15,569 bases of DNA, from NCBI GenBank assembly GCA_022801475.1, contig JAAWSH010000009.1, forward strand, positions 1-15,569. Reading direction: 5' to 3'. Made by a program: the position numbers and the translations under genes. The number at the start of each line of letters is the position of its first letter. Position 1 is the stretch's first letter. The notes below the pieces were generated by a model. The model was not told the origin of the DNA, did not search any database, and saw only the letters and a program-made list of their open reading frames with translations. The DNA comes from Acutalibacter sp. GTDB lineage: Bacteria; Bacillota; Clostridia; Oscillospirales; Acutalibacteraceae. This document shows, piece by piece, positions 13,153-15,569 of the stretch.

Positions 13153-15222
13153 ATGCAAATCCCCGTTGATTATCTGAAGCGCGTTTACGCCGGCTGGTAT
13201 GGCAAAATTATTGGCGTCCGCCACGGCTCCAACGTGGAGGGATGGACCTATGAGAAGATTGCCGAGACCTACGGAGAGATAGACGGCTACCTGTTCGACT
13301 TTAAAAATTTCGCGGCGGACGACGATACCAACGGGCCTATCTTCTTTATTCGGGGCCTGGAAGACTACGCTTGCAGCGAAAACATCACCCCAAAGAATAT
13401 GGGCGAGACTGTGCTGAACTATGTGCCCCTGGACCACAGTTTCTTCTGGCTGGGAGGCTACGGCGTCTCTACTGAGCACACCGCCCTGCTGAATCTGCTC
13501 CACGGCATTGACGCCCCTCTTTCCGGCTCGGTGGAGCTTAACGGCGCCGCTGTGGCCGAGCAGATCGGCGGGCAGATCTTCATTGAGACCTGGGGCCTGG
13601 TGAACCCCTGCGACTACCGCCGGGCTGCCCGGTATGCCGCCAAAATGGCCTCTGTCACTCACGGGGGCAACGGCATATATGGGGGCATGTTTGTGGCTGC
13701 CTGTGTTAGCGCGGCCTTTGCCGAAAAAAACGTGCAAAATATCATTGAGGCCGGGCTCTCGGTCATTCCCCCAGACTGCGAGTATGCCCGCATGGTCCAG
13801 GCGGTACGGGACTTTTACGCCGCCCACCCAGAGGACTGGCGGCAATGCTTTGCCTATGTGCAGGAAAACTTTGGATACCACCTCTACCCCGGGGCCTGCC
13901 ATATCATTCCCAACGCCGCCGTGGTGCTGCTCTCCCTTCTCTACGGGAATGGAGACTTCTCCCGGTCCATTAATATCTGCAATATGTGCGGCTGGGACAC
14001 AGACTGCAATGTAGCCAACGTTGGCTGCATCCTGGGTGTGGCCGTAGGGCTGGAGGGCATCCACTGGTCCTGGCGAGAGCCGATCAACGACTTTTTGGCC
14101 TGTTCCAGCGTATTGGGATGCATGAACCTACGGGACGTGGCCAACGACGCCCTATACCTGGCCTCTCTTGGCTACCGCTTGGCAGGGGAACCCTATCCCG
14201 AAGCCCTGCGTCCCTTCTTAGAGGGCAGTGCGCCCCGGTTCTCCTTTGTGTTGCCGGAGAGCACCCACAGCTTCCGCACAGCAGACTGTGTCAGCACATA
14301 TGAAAATATTTCCGATTCCACTGCCCTGGGGGGCCGCTGCCTGCGGGCCCGGGTGCAGGCCTCTCCCACTCCCCGGCGGCTGTACAGGCAAACCTATTAC
14401 CAGCCCCAGGACTTTAGCGACGACCGCTATTCCCCGGCCTTTACCCCAGAGGTGTTTCCAGGCCAGCAGGTGGTGTTTCGGGTGAAACCCCAGAGCCCTA
14501 TAACCTTACGGGCCTATGCCTATGACCTGTACTCCCAAAGCTGCATTTACGGCGAAAGCGTCCGGGCAGCAGGGTGGACCACCCTGACTCTGGACCTGCC
14601 CTCTTCGGACGGGTGCATTGGTCAGGTGGGCCTGGAGCTGCCTGCCGGAGAAGCCGCCGTGGTGGATCTTGACAGCCTGGACTACCAGGGCGGCCCAGAC
14701 TATGTACTGGACTTCTCTAAGGCCGGGCTGGAGCGCTGGACTGCTTTCCACACCGAGCTAAGCCAGACCTCCACCTCCCAAGGTATTTGGAGTATTGAGA
14801 ACGGCGCGGCTGTAGGCAGCTGCGCGGACCACGGGGAACTGTTTACTGGGGGCAGGGACTTTGCCGATTATAGTGTTACGGTGGACATTCAGCCCATGCT
14901 GGGCCGGACCCACCTGGTGCTTATCCGGGCCCAGGGAAACCTGCGGAGCTATATGGCGGGCTTTCAAGGCCAGCGGCTGGTCATCATCAAAAACCAGAGA
15001 GAGCCCAAAGTTTTAGCCAGCATGGAATATCCTTGGGAGAATGGCAGGCCCTACCGGCTGACGGTGGAGGCCAAAGGCAACCGTATCTCCTTGGCGGTGG
15101 ACGGCCAGTCCTGCCTGTGGACGGAGGACCAGGACCAGCCTTATCTGACAGGCTGTTATGGTTTCTCGGTGCAAAAGGGTAGCCGCTGCAAAATAGAGCG
15201 ATTCACTGTTCAAAGCCGCTAA
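13153..15222 (+). CDS. ADP-ribosylglycohydrolase-fold protein with C-terminal beta-sandwich domains
   Basis: Predicted hydrolase of 689 residues, reading from an AAGGAGG site. Residues about 5-350 are an all-helical ADP-ribosylglycohydrolase (ARH/DraG, PF03747) domain. It has the metal motif AADDDTNG (54-61), SVTHGGNGIYGG (167-178) and GWDTDCNVANVGCILG (280-295). Compared with human ARH3 (T76-D77-D78 and D314-x-D316-T317), the first Thr is D56 and the last Thr is C285. Residues about 360-512 look like a galactose-binding-type beta-sandwich. Residues 515-689 look like a concanavalin/LamG or 3-keto-disaccharide-hydrolase-like jelly roll (FADYSVTVDIQP, GRPYRLTVEAKGNRISLAVDG, GCYGFSV). No signal peptide. 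Co-transcription with GH127 suggests action on a furanoside or sugar conjugate instead of ADP-ribosylated protein; that is inference. No intrinsic terminator with a T-run follows. Confidence 0.85.
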   Translation: MQIPVDYLKRVYAGWYGKIIGVRHGSNVEGWTYEKIAETYGEIDGYLFDFKNFAADDDTNGPIFFIRGLEDYACSENITPKNMGETVLNYVPLDHSFFWLGGYGVSTEHTALLNLLHGIDAPLSGSVELNGAAVAEQIGGQIFIETWGLVNPCDYRRAARYAAKMASVTHGGNGIYGGMFVAACVSAAFAEKNVQNIIEAGLSVIPPDCEYARMVQAVRDFYAAHPEDWRQCFAYVQENFGYHLYPGACHIIPNAAVVLLSLLYGNGDFSRSINICNMCGWDTDCNVANVGCILGVAVGLEGIHWSWREPINDFLACSSVLGCMNLRDVANDALYLASLGYRLAGEPYPEALRPFLEGSAPRFSFVLPESTHSFRTADCVSTYENISDSTALGGRCLRARVQASPTPRRLYRQTYYQPQDFSDDRYSPAFTPEVFPGQQVVFRVKPQSPITLRAYAYDLYSQSCIYGESVRAAGWTTLTLDLPSSDGCIGQVGLELPAGEAAVVDLDSLDYQGGPDYVLDFSKAGLERWTAFHTELSQTSTSQGIWSIENGAAVGSCADHGELFTGGRDFADYSVTVDIQPMLGRTHLVLIRAQGNLRSYMAGFQGQRLVIIKNQREPKVLASMEYPWENGRPYRLTVEAKGNRISLAVDGQSCLWTEDQDQPYLTGCYGFSVQKGSRCKIERFTVQSR

Positions 15223-15569
15223 GCTTAACTGTCCCCCAAGCTTTCTGCTTCCTTACAGAAGGCCAGCTGATAAACATGAGAAACAATTCTCTAAAACTTC
15301 GTGAGGGGTTCTTTAGGGAGGGCCTCTTTTACAAAGTTCCTCCAAGTGGGGGTGAAACAAGAGTCTGCCAGCAAGCCGCGAACCAACCGAAGCGGGGAAT
15401 CTTCCCGGTTTACTTGGCTGAGCCTAAGGAATGGGGGAATTCCAGTTCAGTGGGTTCCAGCCGATTTTACCGGCAGACGAGACCATCTATAGTAAACGCA
15501 CTTGAAAATCGGTACATGGCGATTTTCAAGGAGAGCGGCGCGGGCATACCCGTGCCGCCAGGTTCAAAA
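15223..15569 (+). other. Hairpin-rich non-coding region, possible structured RNA or leader
   Basis: No frame in these 347 bases resembles a protein. Short stems: 15241-15247/15256-15262, GAGAA/TTCTC (15278-15291), CCGC/GCGG (15376-15395), GGGAA/TTCCC (15395-15406), GCCG/CGGC (15460-15474). Strong stems: CTTGAAAATCG (15501-15511) with CGATTTTCAAG (15520-15530), and GCGGCGCGGG (15535-15544) with CCCGTGCCGC (15549-15558). A TATAGT box (15488-15493) with weak TTTTAC 17 bases upstream could start a transcript right before the strong stems. I tried tRNA, tmRNA, RNase P, SRP, group I/II intron and common riboswitch signatures from memory without a match. Confidence 0.4.

Noticed and set aside
15460..15569. 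tRNA with long variable arm (Leu, Ser or Sec type) or tmRNA end
   Set aside because: The 10-bp hairpin followed by CCAGGTTCAAAA mimics variable arm plus T-arm, but no 5-bp anticodon stem, D-arm or tmRNA tag frame can be formed from the bases before it; the 3' half is outside the window.
15295..15569. Group II intron 5' part or domain V
   Set aside because: GTGAG and GAG...GTTC strings occur, but the domain V bulge and catalytic AGC triad are not in place and no reverse transcriptase frame is present.
1..15569. CRISPR arrays, insertion sequences and integrase genes
   Set aside because: No regularly spaced direct repeats and no transposase or recombinase motifs were seen on either strand.

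Overview
The window looks like chromosomal DNA of an endospore-forming, GC-rich member of Clostridia (Bacillota). The evidence is a pro-sequence-bearing sigma-K gene, a YitT-family membrane protein, strong AGGAGG-type ribosome binding sites and consensus sigma-A promoters. A gut Oscillospirales-type bacterium is an inference from the gene set and base composition; nothing in the window names the species.

Left part (1-2880, minus strand): the start of an F-type ATP synthase operon, read right to left from a textbook promoter (TTGACA-N17-TATAAT) as atpB (a), atpE (c), atpF (b), then the alpha subunit, which runs off the left edge. There is no separate delta gene. Instead the alpha reading frame begins with about 78 extra residues that match the C-terminal, b-binding domain of the delta subunit, while the usual delta N-terminal domain is absent. 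This delta-alpha fusion is the most striking item in the window.

Middle part (2960-7447): a YitT/DUF2179 membrane protein (minus) with its own promoter and terminator; a YicI-like GH31 alpha-xylosidase (minus) with its own promoter and terminator; then, divergently, the late mother-cell sporulation sigma factor sigK (plus).

Right part (7448-15222): carbohydrate catabolism in three transcription units. araD plus a TIM-barrel sugar epimerase (plus, 8-bp overlap) feed pentose phosphates to D-xylulose 5-phosphate. A 2-keto-3-deoxygluconate kinase and KDPG aldolase pair (minus) forms the lower Entner-Doudoroff branch used for hexuronates. Divergent from that pair is a GH127 beta-L-arabinofuranosidase followed by an unusual ADP-ribosylglycohydrolase-fold protein with added beta-sandwich domains. 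All enzymes lack signal peptides, so they act on imported oligosaccharides. The combination (alpha-xylosidase, beta-L-arabinofuranosidase, L-arabinose and uronate routes) suggests plant cell-wall polysaccharides such as xyloglucan, arabinan/extensin glycans or pectin. No transporter or dedicated regulator lies in the window.

The last 347 bases (15223-15569) are non-coding and rich in hairpins, including an 11-bp and a 10-bp perfect or near-perfect stem side by side. I could not assign them to a known RNA family.
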